Assembly: GCA_034522055.1 (NCBI GenBank)
Contig: JAXHLS010000002.1
Coordinates: 2,623,549 to 2,687,548 of the forward strand
Reading direction: 5' to 3'
Length of the DNA: 64,000 nt
Origin: Gammaproteobacteria bacterium
GTDB taxonomy: Bacteria > Pseudomonadota > Gammaproteobacteria > JAABTG01
Below, one piece after another: positions 53,606-61,511 of the stretch. Each line of letters opens with the position of its first letter. The stretch's first letter is position 1. The position numbers and the translations under genes are program-made. A model generated the notes under the pieces. That model was given only the letters and a program-made list of their open reading frames with translations. It did no database searches and was not told where the DNA came from.

Positions 53606-54406
53606 TCACGGTTGCAGCTCGTCGAGCGCTGTCTGGAGGTGGGTCTCGGTGACGTGGTGTTGGTTGTCCAGCGCGGCGGCAGTGAGGGCGTAGTGGGCGA
53701 TGCGGTTGACCTTGCGCGGAAGCCCGCGCGAGGCCTGGAACAGGGCCTCGGTTGCGGGTGGGGTGAAGATGGGGGCCTCGGCGCCGGCGAGGCGCAGGCG
53801 GTGAATGAGATAGTCATCGAGTTCGTCGCGCGAGAGGCCGGGGAGGTGGTGGCGCACCACCAGTCGCTGGCTCAACGACTCGTGCACGGCCATGGCGAGG
53901 CGTCGGCGCAGCTCGGTGAGCCCGACCAGCAGCAGGCACAGGCGGTTGTCGGCATCCATGGCGTAGCTGGTCAAGAGGCGCAGATCCTCGAGCACGTCAT
54001 TGCGTAGGTGCTGCGCCTCGTCGACGATCAACACGGGCAGCTGCTTGGCCTCCTGCACCAGGCGGGTGATCTCGACGCGGATGGCGCGGTAGGCGGTAGC
54101 GCGGGACCGCTCCGTGGGCAGGCCGAGTTCCCAGGCGATGGACTTGTACATATCGAGCACGTTGCCGGTGGACAGGGAGACGTAATAGACGCGGTACAGG
54201 CCGGGATGGAGTCCGGCGGTGACGTGCCGGCAGACGGTGGTTTTGCCGGAGCCGACCTCGCCGGTCAGCAGGCCGATGCCGCGCAGATCGATGAGGTGCG
54301 TGAGCCGGGCCTCGGCCTCGCGGCGGGCGGTGGAGGCATAGAGTTCATCGGCCTCGAGGGTATTCTCGAAGGGGAAGCGAGTGAACGCGAAGTGGCGCAG
54401 ATACAT
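53606..54406 (-). CDS. TniB/ExeA-type AAA+ ATPase of transposon E3
   Basis: 266 aa, starting MYLRHFAFTRFPFENTLEAD, with Walker A GEVGSGKT at residues 49-56, Walker B VLIVDEAQ at 125-132 and SQRLVVRHHLPGLSRDELDD downstream, close to ExeA/GspA-like transposition ATPases. The start overlaps the transposase stop by one base (TAATG). Expected to choose target DNA and activate the transposase. Confidence 0.91.
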   Translation of the reverse strand: MYLRHFAFTRFPFENTLEADELYASTARREAEARLTHLIDLRGIGLLTGEVGSGKTTVCRHVTAGLHPGLYRVYYVSLSTGNVLDMYKSIAWELGLPTERSRATAYRAIRVEITRLVQEAKQLPVLIVDEAQHLRNDVLEDLRLLTSYAMDADNRLCLLLVGLTELRRRLAMAVHESLSQRLVVRHHLPGLSRDELDDYLIHRLRLAGAEAPIFTPPATEALFQASRGLPRKVNRIAHYALTAAALDNQHHVTETHLQTALDELQP

Positions 54407-55752
54407 TAGTCGTTCTCCTCATTGTGCGGGTTGTCGAAGGCCCCGAGGGTGAGACGCGACGGGGGCGGTTCGGAGGCTGGGGTATCGGTGTCGAGGCGCC
54501 AGGAGGGCCGGTCGCGGCGCACGGTGGTGTTGGCATAGGCATCGAGCGGCGTGGCCTGTCCTGCCGGCTGGCCTTTATGGACCACGGTCAGGGGCCGGGT
54601 GGGCGGCACGGCGGGGTCGTACTGTAAGGTCACGGTCTCGCCGACGAGCACGGCGTCGACCTCATAGACGTGGCCGTTCAGGCTCACGGTGCGGTCGTTC
54701 ATGACCCGGCGCTTGGTCTCGCAGAGGAACAGCGCATCGAGGCCGGGATCGGGGAAGCGGATCTGATCGCCGACCAGGGCCCACTGTTCGAGGGGCGTTT
54801 TGCCGTCGAGGCCGCGGTGCGGGGTGTGGTGATACTCGCCCTCGATGAAGGCCCACAGGCGTCGGTTGAGGGCCTCGAGGCTCACCGTATCCTCAGCGGT
54901 GAGCTGGGTGAGCAGCTGTGCTCGGACGGTGCGGAACCAGCGTTCGATTTTGCCCTTCCCCTGAGGTTGATGGGGTCGGGCGTGGATCAGCGCCGTGCCG
55001 AGCCTGGCGCAGACGAGGGCGAGTTGGCGGGAGCGGTAGTTGGCGCCGTTGTCGACGTAAAGGCGCTGGGGGATCCCGCGGCGGATGAGAGCCTGCTTGA
55101 ACACCGGCAGGAAGGCGCCGGTGTTTTCGGCGAAGGCGAAGGCCGCATAGGGGATGACGCGGGTGGCGTCATCGATGAAGGCGATGAGATAGGTCTTTCT
55201 GCGCCGGCCCCGCCCATCAGCGGCGGTGATGCCATGCATCACATCGCTCATCCACAGCTCGTCGGCGTACTGGAAGGCGAAGCGCCGCCGATCGGTGCCG
55301 ATGGGTGCATCGGTCTTCTTGACCATGAGCCCTTCGCGGGTGAACAGACGGTGCACGGTGGAGGCGGGCAACGGCTGCTCGGCCGGGACCAGGCCCTGCT
55401 CGCGTGCGTGTTTGATCACTGCGCGCACTGACAGCTTCGGATGCCCCTCTTTGATGGCGCACAGCGCTTCGGCCACGGAGTCGGGCAGTCGCCGGGGCTG
55501 CCCCCGATCGGCCCGTGGCTTGGGCAACAGCGCGTCGAAGCCGCCGCGCCGATAGTGCTTGAGCCAGTCGCGGATCGTCTCGGCGGCCACGCGGGAGCGA
55601 CGGCTGCCGGGGATCACATAGTCCTTGTCTGCCTTGGCGCGCAGCCGCTCGGTGATGCCGGCACTGCCCGGGGGCCAGTGTACGAGGTCGGCGATCAGGC
55701 CGTAGCGGAACAGGGCCACCGCCTGGCGGTGGTCATCATCAGGATCAGTCAT
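54406..55752 (-). CDS. DDE transposase (rve) of transposon E3
   Basis: 448 aa. The N-terminal part has two HTH-like regions (SRVAAETIRDWLKHYRRGGF; ASTVHRLFTREGLMVKK). The RNase-H-fold domain has Asp170 (LWMSDVMHG), Asp234 (LYVDNGANYR) and Glu270 (GKGKIERWF). A C-terminal region with VSLNGHVYEVDAVLVGETVT resembles the beta-barrel of Mu/Tn552-type enzymes. Overlaps the ATPase start by one base. Confidence 0.92.
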   Translation of the reverse strand: MTDPDDDHRQAVALFRYGLIADLVHWPPGSAGITERLRAKADKDYVIPGSRRSRVAAETIRDWLKHYRRGGFDALLPKPRADRGQPRRLPDSVAEALCAIKEGHPKLSVRAVIKHAREQGLVPAEQPLPASTVHRLFTREGLMVKKTDAPIGTDRRRFAFQYADELWMSDVMHGITAADGRGRRRKTYLIAFIDDATRVIPYAAFAFAENTGAFLPVFKQALIRRGIPQRLYVDNGANYRSRQLALVCARLGTALIHARPHQPQGKGKIERWFRTVRAQLLTQLTAEDTVSLEALNRRLWAFIEGEYHHTPHRGLDGKTPLEQWALVGDQIRFPDPGLDALFLCETKRRVMNDRTVSLNGHVYEVDAVLVGETVTLQYDPAVPPTRPLTVVHKGQPAGQATPLDAYANTTVRRDRPSWRLDTDTPASEPPPSRLTLGAFDNPHNEEND

Positions 55753-55798
55753 CGGATCTTCTCTCGGTTATGAGCCCTTGGGCCCGGGAGAGGAGACG

Positions 55799-56371
55799 TT
55801 ACGGCGGAGAACGCGGCGGATCAGGCCCCAGGGGTTGTTGGGTGGCCAAATTGGGATCACCGTGGGCGGTTGCCCGGGGACAAAACCCCACCGGCGTCGG
55901 CAGTTGAGGCAGCTGCCGGGCCGCCGAAGCACGCAGCGCCATCAGCACGGTCTCATGGCCGAGATGGCCACGAAGGTGAGTGACGGTCGCGAGGCAGCCG
56001 GCCAGTTGGTCAGGCAGAAGAGCGATGACGATGAGCAAGAAACGGTGCACCAAGACAATGCGCCGGCGTATCCAGCGCAGCGCCCCCGGCAGCTCGATAT
56101 CCAGGCGCAAGGTGCTTGCCGCCGCTTCCATGCTCGGCGCCTGCTCGGCGACGGCCACCACGTGTTCCAGCTCGTTGAGCGTACCGGGCAGCCGTGCCGC
56201 CAGATGGTCCGGCAACAGACTGAAGGTGGTGTGACTCTCAGGGCAGTACCAGCGGGCGATTCGTGTCCCCGCCGGCGTCTTGCGCTCGTAGGTGCCGTGG
56301 CGGGCCAACGAGCAACCACCACGAGGATGGTTTGGGCAGCGAGAGGACTTGCCTCCCGCCAGGCTTGGCGG
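55799..56371 (-). CDS. Zinc-ribbon protein of transposon E3 (start uncertain)
   Basis: The frame is open from about 56371 to the stop at 55799. It has CPNHPRGGC then HGTYERKTPAGTRIARWYCP (a four-Cys zinc ribbon in which a His follows the first pair) and a long hydrophobic/helical middle (RWIRRRIVLVHRFLLIVIAL). A TTG at 56308 would cut off the first two cysteines, and no ATG/GTG exists further up before a stop, so the start codon may be CTG 56362 or the 5' end may be damaged. It holds the same place as the E1 zinc-ribbon/HTH gene, just upstream of the transposase (46 bp). Confidence 0.55.
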   Translation of the reverse strand, partial: PPSLAGGKSSRCPNHPRGGCSLARHGTYERKTPAGTRIARWYCPESHTTFSLLPDHLAARLPGTLNELEHVVAVAEQAPSMEAAASTLRLDIELPGALRWIRRRIVLVHRFLLIVIALLPDQLAGCLATVTHLRGHLGHETVLMALRASAARQLPQLPTPVGFCPRATAHGDPNLATQQPLGPDPPRSPP

Positions 56372-56643
56372 TTAACGTAATCCTCGCTGGTGTGCCCCGT
56401 TTGGAATCGAAGCTGCACCGGCCACGGCCCGGCGGCTGTCACCGCGCGGGCCTTTTCCTTTCTTCTCACTTATCGGTAAGTAGAGATTACCGGCTCTGCC
56501 CCGATCAGCGAAAGCCTCAACATCCACCGGCGACACCCCTGCCCGACGACTTCCCGGAATACTCTCTCTGACCAGAGGCTTCACCAGCGGGACAAACCGA
56601 GAAGATCCGACTGGTATCCAACGCTTTAATCTGCGAAACAACA

Positions 56644-56648
56644 ATAGG
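56644..56648. repeat. Target duplication of transposon E3, right
   Basis: ATAGG, matching 53238-53242. Confidence 0.88.
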
Positions 56649-56699
56649 TCGCCTCGACTCAAGCCAGGTCACGCCGCCGGGGTGGGCTTAAGAGTCGGC

Positions 56700-56876
56700 T
56701 CAGAAGATCAAGTCATCGTCGTCGACTTCAAAGGTCGTTATGCGGTCTTGTTGCATGAGTTCGACCAGCTGCCGATCGTATCGGCTCCAGATGGCATCGC
56801 GGAGTTCGTCGATAAAGTCATAGATCGCCAATGCCTGCTCTGGTGTCCAGTCGTCCGGTATCGGGGGATGGGTCAT
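56700..56876 (-). CDS. Small helical protein coupled to istB
   Basis: 58 aa: [20 protein letters not shown], then FIDELRDAIWSRYDRQLVEL, then an acidic tail ending DDDDLIF. The ATG overlaps the istB stop (ATGA). The stretch FIDELR(D/E)..I...Y....(V)..(M) is shared with the 65-aa E1 protein (20702-20899, 28738-28935), including an exact FIDELR. It is shorter than usual gene-calling limits and easily missed. Its presence in unrelated transposons, always after the ATPase, suggests a conserved partner of IstB/TniB-type ATPases. Confidence 0.8.
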   Translation of the reverse strand: MTHPPIPDDWTPEQALAIYDFIDELRDAIWSRYDRQLVELMQQDRITTFEVDDDDLIF

Positions 56877-57646
56877 GGTTGGGCTCCTTTGTTGGATTTG
56901 GCTGCGGATTGGCGCCGCTGCGCCTGTTGCTGCTGTCGCTCCTTGGCCTCCTTGAGCCGGTAGGATTCACCTTCGATAGTGAGGATCTCGGAGCGGTGTA
57001 CCAGCCGGTCCACGAGGGAGACCACGCAGGAGGCGTTGGGAAAGACTTCACCCCATTCGGCGAAGGGTCGGTTGGTGGTGACCAGGGTGGATTTCTCCTC
57101 GTAGCGGCGGGAGACGATCTCGAACAGCAGATCGGCATGGCGATTGGAGTAGGCGAGATACCCCACCTCGTCGACCGCTAGCAGTTGAGGGCGGGCGTAG
57201 CGGGCGAGGCGCCGCTTGAGGGCGCTGTCGCCATCCTGGGCGGCCAAGTCATTGAGCATCTGGCCGGCGCTGGTAAAGAGGACGCTGTGGCCGGCCAGCA
57301 CCGCTTGATGGGCGATGTTGCGGGCCAGGGTGGATTTGCCGACCCCGTTGGGTCCCACCAGGATGATATTGACCGCCTCGGTAAGGAAGTCGAGGCGCAT
57401 CAGCTCACTGACCAGTTCCCGGTCGCAACGGCTGGGCCAGCCCCAGTCGAAGTCGGCCAGGGGTTTGAAGCGGCCCAGCCGCGCCCCTTTCATGCGCCGC
57501 TCGAGGCTGCGGTCGGCACGTTCTTCCTCTTCCCACTGGATCAGGGACTCGACCCAGCCAGCGTCGGCGTGCTCCTCCCAATGGCTCAGCAGGCCATGGA
57601 GCTTGAGGGCCGTGGCCCGTTCTTTCAGGGATGGGTTAGGGATCAT
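56873..57646 (-). CDS. istB: IS21-family helper ATPase IstB
   Basis: 257 aa: Walker A GPNGVGKS at residues 98-105, Walker [11 protein letters not shown] at about 156-165, and [20 protein letters not shown] late in the protein, all typical of IstB. It is coupled to the istA stop by an overlap (57643-57646). Intact, so it could still serve another IS21 copy in trans. Confidence 0.93.
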   Translation of the reverse strand: MIPNPSLKERATALKLHGLLSHWEEHADAGWVESLIQWEEEERADRSLERRMKGARLGRFKPLADFDWGWPSRCDRELVSELMRLDFLTEAVNIILVGPNGVGKSTLARNIAHQAVLAGHSVLFTSAGQMLNDLAAQDGDSALKRRLARYARPQLLAVDEVGYLAYSNRHADLLFEIVSRRYEEKSTLVTTNRPFAEWGEVFPNASCVVSLVDRLVHRSEILTIEGESYRLKEAKERQQQQAQRRQSAAKSNKGAQP

Positions 57647-58782
57647 TGGGGCTCCTCCTGGGCGTCGTCTTCGGCTTCGGGCGGGGTGGACTGCAAGGCG
57701 TCGTAGCCGCCCAGATCATGGGTGCGTACCACCAGCCCCCTGGCGCGCGCGTGGTCGATGCGCACTCCCACCCGGGGCGGCTGGTTTCTCGCCTCGCGCC
57801 TCCGCTGCAGGGCGATGCGCACGCCGTTGGGGTGAGCGACCCCGTGGGCCAGGCTCTCCTGGATGGCCGCTTCCAGCTCGGGGGCGCCGTAGGCATCGAG
57901 GAGGCGCAGCAGGGCGGCGGTGATGGCGCCGAGGTTGTCGCCACGCTCAGCGGCCTGTATGAGTAACTGCCGGCTGGCCGGTGCGGCCTGGGCCAGGTGG
58001 TCCTGGCCGCGATGATGCCGGGCCTGGCGTTTGATCTGGACCAGTGCCTCGATGTGTTCCGGCTGTTCGATCTGCCGGCCCTTGTCGTAGCTGCGCGGGT
58101 GGCGGGCGATGACGTCTCCGCCGTCGAGGATCCGCACCTCGGTGGGTGAGGCCGAGACGGTGAGGGTGCGGCGCACATGGGTGTGGGGCACGCTGTAGTC
58201 GTTGCCCTCGAAGCGCGCGTAAGGGGTCTTGCCGATGTGGACCTCGACCCGCTCGTCGGTGGGATAGGGGTTATCGGGCAGCGCCAGCAGGGGCTCCTGC
58301 TCGAAGGCCTGGCGCACCGAGAGGGCACGGTCCTCCGGGCAGGGCCGGTCCATGGCCCAGCCGTTGCACCAGGCCTCGGCCTGGGCGTTGAGATCATCGA
58401 TGTCGGTCCATTGGCGGGCCGGCCAGAAATTATCGCGTATCGTGCGGATGGCGCGCTCCACCCGCCCCTTCTCGTTGCCCCGGGCCACCGCCACCGGACG
58501 GGGCTCAAAGCGGTAGTGGGCGGCGAACTCGAGCAAGGTGGGATGGAAGCGGATGGCCTCACCCTGGCGCTCCAGCACGGCGCTTTTCAGGTTGTCGTAG
58601 AGCAGGACCCTGGGCAGGCCGTTCGAGGCAGTGAAGGCCGCCTCGTGGCCCCGCAGGAAGTTGGCCATCTTGGCACCGAGGAAGAAGCGTACAAAGATCC
58701 GCCGGGAGTAGCTGAGCACCATGACAAAGGCCATCAGGGCATGGGTTGCGCGGCCGATGGTGAGCTTGCCGAAATGGCCCCA
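57643..58782 (-). pseudogene. istA: IS21-family transposase IstA, N-terminally truncated
   Basis: About 379 codons remain, starting with TGG GGC CAT TTC (Trp-Gly-His-Phe), the residues that follow the first catalytic Asp in IstA (VDWGHF). The Asp codon is replaced by TAG, formed by the end of the outer RIT element. The later parts are intact: second Asp in [14 protein letters not shown], Glu in [10 protein letters not shown]. The missing N-terminal part, with the HTH, may lie beyond the right end of the window if the RIT insertion is simple. The first ATG left is at 58734, so no functional transposase is made. Confidence 0.88.
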
Positions 58783-58885
58783 CTATGCCGAGTTTCAGAC
58801 TATGCCGAGTTTTTCCTCTTGTCCCTCGTGGTGACCCTCAACTTAAGGTCTCGGGTAAGCCATGCGAGTCGATAACTCGGCATAG
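58783..58885. repeat. Terminal repeat region of the outer RIT element
   Basis: Direct pair CTATGCCGAGTTT (58783-58795, 58800-58812) and an inverted copy AACTCGGCATAG (58874-58885). The spacing of the inverted pair (86 bp overall) is like the pairs in the inner RIT ends (98 and 72 bp), which have TTATGCCG/CGGCATAA as core. Confidence 0.82.
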
Positions 58886-58896
58886 TCGCTATTGCG

Positions 58897-59895
58897 TCAA
58901 AGCGCCTTGAGGAAGGCGACCAAGGCATCATCGGGTTTGTAGATCCCGTGGGAGCCCTCGTGCGGTGTGGTCTTGGCAAGGACTCTTTCCTTCATCGCCA
59001 AGTCGGCCTCCAGATAAATGTGCGTGGTCTGCACCGACTCATGGCCCAGCCACAGGGCGATCACGGTTGTGTCGACGCCCGCCTGCAACAGTTCCATGGC
59101 GGCGGTATGTCGCAGAAGGTGTGGAGACACTCGTTTGCCACGAAGTGACGGACAGGTTTTACGGGCGGTTGCAACATGCTTGGCCAGCAGATACTGGAGT
59201 CCGTCGTTACTCAGGCGAGTACCGCGGCGGTTGGGAAAGAGGATCCGCCCTTCGCCCACTGCCGGTTCTGCCAACCAGGCCTGGAGTACCGCCACCGTCT
59301 GACGGGCGAGTGGAACGGCGCGTTCCTTTCGGCCCTTGCCCAGCACATGCACATAGGCACCGCTGCCGAGGTGGGTATCCTCGCGCGCCAGTGCGGTCAG
59401 TTCGGACAACCGCAACCCGGTTTGTACCGCCAGCAAGATCCAAGCGTGATCACGCCGGCCAGACCAGGTGGATGGGTCCGGGGCGGCGAGTAGAGCGTCG
59501 ATTTCCGGCCGGGGCAGGTAATGGACCTGCTCGTGCGTACAGCGTTGGGCCGGAATCGCCAAGACCCGCTGGATCTGCTCGGCATGCTCCGGCAGTTCGA
59601 AGGCAGCGTAACCGAACAGAGAACGGATAGCTGTCAGGCGCAAATTGCGGGTGCGCGCCCCAATCCCACGCTGCGCCTGAAGATCGTCGAGAAAAATGCC
59701 AACAAGCGGCGCGTCGATCTCCTCCCAGGCCAGTTGGGACGGCTCTTTGCCAAGACGCGTCTTGGCGAACCGCAGCAGCAAGCGAAAGGTATCGCGGTAA
59801 GAGTGGATGGTGTGGGGACTGACTTGTCGTTGTTGCATCAGCCGTTGGGTGAAAAAGCGGGTCAACATGCTGGCGAAAGATGTTTGCGGCTTCAC
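58897..59895 (-). CDS. Tyrosine recombinase, third gene of outer RIT (RitC type)
   Basis: 332 aa from GTG 59895, which overlaps the second gene (GTGA). The frame is open upstream but that part belongs to ritB. SAM-like N-terminal domain (RFFTQRLMQQRQVSPHTIHS) and catalytic domain with TGLRLSELTALA (Arg), HLLRHTAAMELL (HxxR) and LGHESVQTTHIYLEA (His, nucleophile Tyr). It is homologous to the third gene of the inner element (62446-63441) over the full length, yet clearly diverged. Confidence 0.92.
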   Translation of the reverse strand: MKPQTSFASMLTRFFTQRLMQQRQVSPHTIHSYRDTFRLLLRFAKTRLGKEPSQLAWEEIDAPLVGIFLDDLQAQRGIGARTRNLRLTAIRSLFGYAAFELPEHAEQIQRVLAIPAQRCTHEQVHYLPRPEIDALLAAPDPSTWSGRRDHAWILLAVQTGLRLSELTALAREDTHLGSGAYVHVLGKGRKERAVPLARQTVAVLQAWLAEPAVGEGRILFPNRRGTRLSNDGLQYLLAKHVATARKTCPSLRGKRVSPHLLRHTAAMELLQAGVDTTVIALWLGHESVQTTHIYLEADLAMKERVLAKTTPHEGSHGIYKPDDALVAFLKAL

Positions 59896-60087
59896 GATAC
59901 GTCCTCCCAGCGATTTTCCAGCCGGTCCTTGGCCGCCTCCATTAGCTCGGGACAAGCTGACAGATACCAATAGGTATCCCGGACTTCGACATGACCAAGG
60001 AAGGCCGACAGTACGGGTAGCCGCCGCTCCACGTCTTGCTTTTCCCGATACCATCGCACCACCGTCGAGATGGCAAAATGATGACGC
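59892..60087 (-). pseudogene. Outer RIT second recombinase (RitB type), C-terminal fragment
   Basis: Encodes ...HHFAISTVVRWYREKQDVER, RLPVLSAFLGHVEVRDTYWY (catalytic His and Tyr region) and the end ELMEAAKDRLENRWEDVS-stop. The N-terminal part is at 63520-64000 on the other side of the inner RIT element. Joining at the repeated ATGATGACGC restores ...HDLRHHFAISTVV. Confidence 0.88.
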
Positions 60088-60117
60088 TTATGCCGCGCGC
60101 GGCATAAGCGTCATCAT
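60078..60117. repeat. Perfect 40-bp palindrome at the left end of the inner RIT element
   Basis: The left arm ATGATGACGCTTATGCCGCG (60078-60097) is followed directly by its exact complement (60098-60117). The outer 10 bases are the target sequence also found at 63520-63529; the inner 20 bases, TTATGCCGCGCGCGGCATAA, are a palindrome made of the RIT end core. Confidence 0.92.
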
Positions 60118-60139
60118 GCCGACAACCGGATTATGCCGA
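60108..60139 (+). repeat. Left 32-bp inverted repeat of inner RIT
   Basis: GCGTCATCATGCCGACAACC then GGATTATGCCGA, complementary to 63498-63529. A further inverted copy of the core (CGGCATAATCCGG) lies at 60211-60223. Confidence 0.9.
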
Positions 60140-60266
60140 GTGATCGGCAATCCTTTGCTTTTTTCTCTCCTAGTTTTGCCTAGTTACGGCCATAGCACGG
60201 TTTTCAGACGCGGCATAATCCGGTCATCTCTCCGGACTGACAATAGGGTCAGGAAGGAGAAGAGAC

Positions 60267-61511
60267 ATGCTCAAAGAGTTCTTAAAACAGGGCGATTTCC
60301 TCGAGCGCTTACACAGTAACCCGCTGCGGGAACACCTCGATTCGTTCTCGACCTCACTGGTCGAGGAAGCCTACGCTTCGTCGACAGTCCGATTGAAGCT
60401 TCTCTGGGTCGTCGAATTTGGTTGGTGGCTGCAAGAGGAGCAGCTCACAGCTGAGCAGCTCAGCGAGCACATTGTCGATCGGTTCCTGAAGGAGTTGCAG
60501 CGCCTGGGACAGCTGCAGCGAGGTCAAAGGCCGACCACCCTAAGGTTTGTTGCGTATCTGCAGAGTCAGGGGGTCATTCCGTTTCCTGAGCCGGTTTGTG
60601 ACACCTCGCCGCTGGCCGAGCTCGAGCGCCGGTACGAGCGCTATCTGCGAACCGAACGCGGCCTGACCACGGCGACGGTGTTGAACTACCGGCCCGCTGC
60701 CCATGGTTTTCTGGTCCATCATTTCGGCGACGGCCCCTTGCGTATCGAGGAGCTGACGGGATCGGACATCTCCACCTACGTCCTTACCCACGCTCGCTGC
60801 CAAGGCGCAAAAAGAGCGCAGCTTCTAGTCACGGCACTGCGCTCGTTCTTTCGATTCTTGTTGCGCGAGGCGAAGACCCAGATCGATCTGGCCGCTTGTG
60901 TGCCGGCCGTCGCGGATTGGCGCTTGTCGTCCGTTCCCAAATTCCTGACCGCGGAGGAGATCCAACGCCTGTTGGATGGCTGCGATCGCACGACAGCGAC
61001 AGGGAGACGCGACTATGCGGTCCTGGTCCTCCTCGCCCGCCTTGGACTACGTGCCGGCGAGGTCGTCGCCCTCGAAATCGATGACATCAATTGGCGAGCC
61101 GGCGAAGTGATGATTCGCGGGAAAGGCTTCGTGCATGAGCGCTTACCGTTGCTCACCGAACCGGGAGAGGCGATGGCTGCCTACTTGCGTCGGGATCGTC
61201 CCGAGACCCGCTCGCGCCGGGTCTTCGTTCGCATGAAGGCACCCCATTCGGGCTTCGCCGGGCCATCAACCGTCTCGACCATTGTTCGGCGCGCTCTGGA
61301 ACGCGCCAGTCTCCAACCGCCTGCCAAGGGCGCCCACCTACTCCGCCACACCCTGGCGACGGAGATGCTCCGAGGGGGTGCATCCATGAGCGAGATCGGC
61401 CAAGTGCTCCGACATCGCTCCCCGAACACCACGGAGATTTACGCCAAAGTCGACCTCTCCGGTCTCCGCTCCCTTGCCCCACCGTGGCCGGACATAGGGG
61501 GTGGGCAATGA
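60267..61511 (+). CDS. Tyrosine recombinase, first gene of inner RIT (RitA type)
   Basis: 414 aa, the longest of the three. The ATG is preceded by AGGAAGGAGAAGAGAC, a good ribosome-binding site. N-terminal SAM-like core-binding domain (RYERYLRTERGLTTATVLNY). Catalytic domain with LGLRAGEVVALEI (Arg), HLLRHTLATEML (HxxR), LRHRSPNTTEIYAK (His and nucleophile Tyr). The stop overlaps the next start (ATGA). In RIT elements the three enzymes presumably act together in element movement. Confidence 0.92.
   Translation: MLKEFLKQGDFLERLHSNPLREHLDSFSTSLVEEAYASSTVRLKLLWVVEFGWWLQEEQLTAEQLSEHIVDRFLKELQRLGQLQRGQRPTTLRFVAYLQSQGVIPFPEPVCDTSPLAELERRYERYLRTERGLTTATVLNYRPAAHGFLVHHFGDGPLRIEELTGSDISTYVLTHARCQGAKRAQLLVTALRSFFRFLLREAKTQIDLAACVPAVADWRLSSVPKFLTAEEIQRLLDGCDRTTATGRRDYAVLVLLARLGLRAGEVVALEIDDINWRAGEVMIRGKGFVHERLPLLTEPGEAMAAYLRRDRPETRSRRVFVRMKAPHSGFAGPSTVSTIVRRALERASLQPPAKGAHLLRHTLATEMLRGGASMSEIGQVLRHRSPNTTEIYAKVDLSGLRSLAPPWPDIGGGQ

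Larger units (their letters stand above)
53243..56643 (-). mobile_element. Transposon E3 (DDE + AAA+ ATPase type), 3401 bp, complete
   Basis: The left end TGTTGTATCTCAAATTA and the right end read inward TGTTGTTTCGCAGATTA match at 14 of 17 positions. The 5-bp duplication ATAGG flanks both ends. A second, identical motif TTCTCGGTTTG lies inside each end (53307-53317; complement at 56593-56603), like the multiple transposase-binding sites of Tn7/Tn5053-type ends. Gene order on the minus strand is zinc-ribbon protein, DDE transposase, AAA+ ATPase, 55-aa protein, the same plan as element E1 but with clearly different sequences. No cargo gene. Confidence 0.9.
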
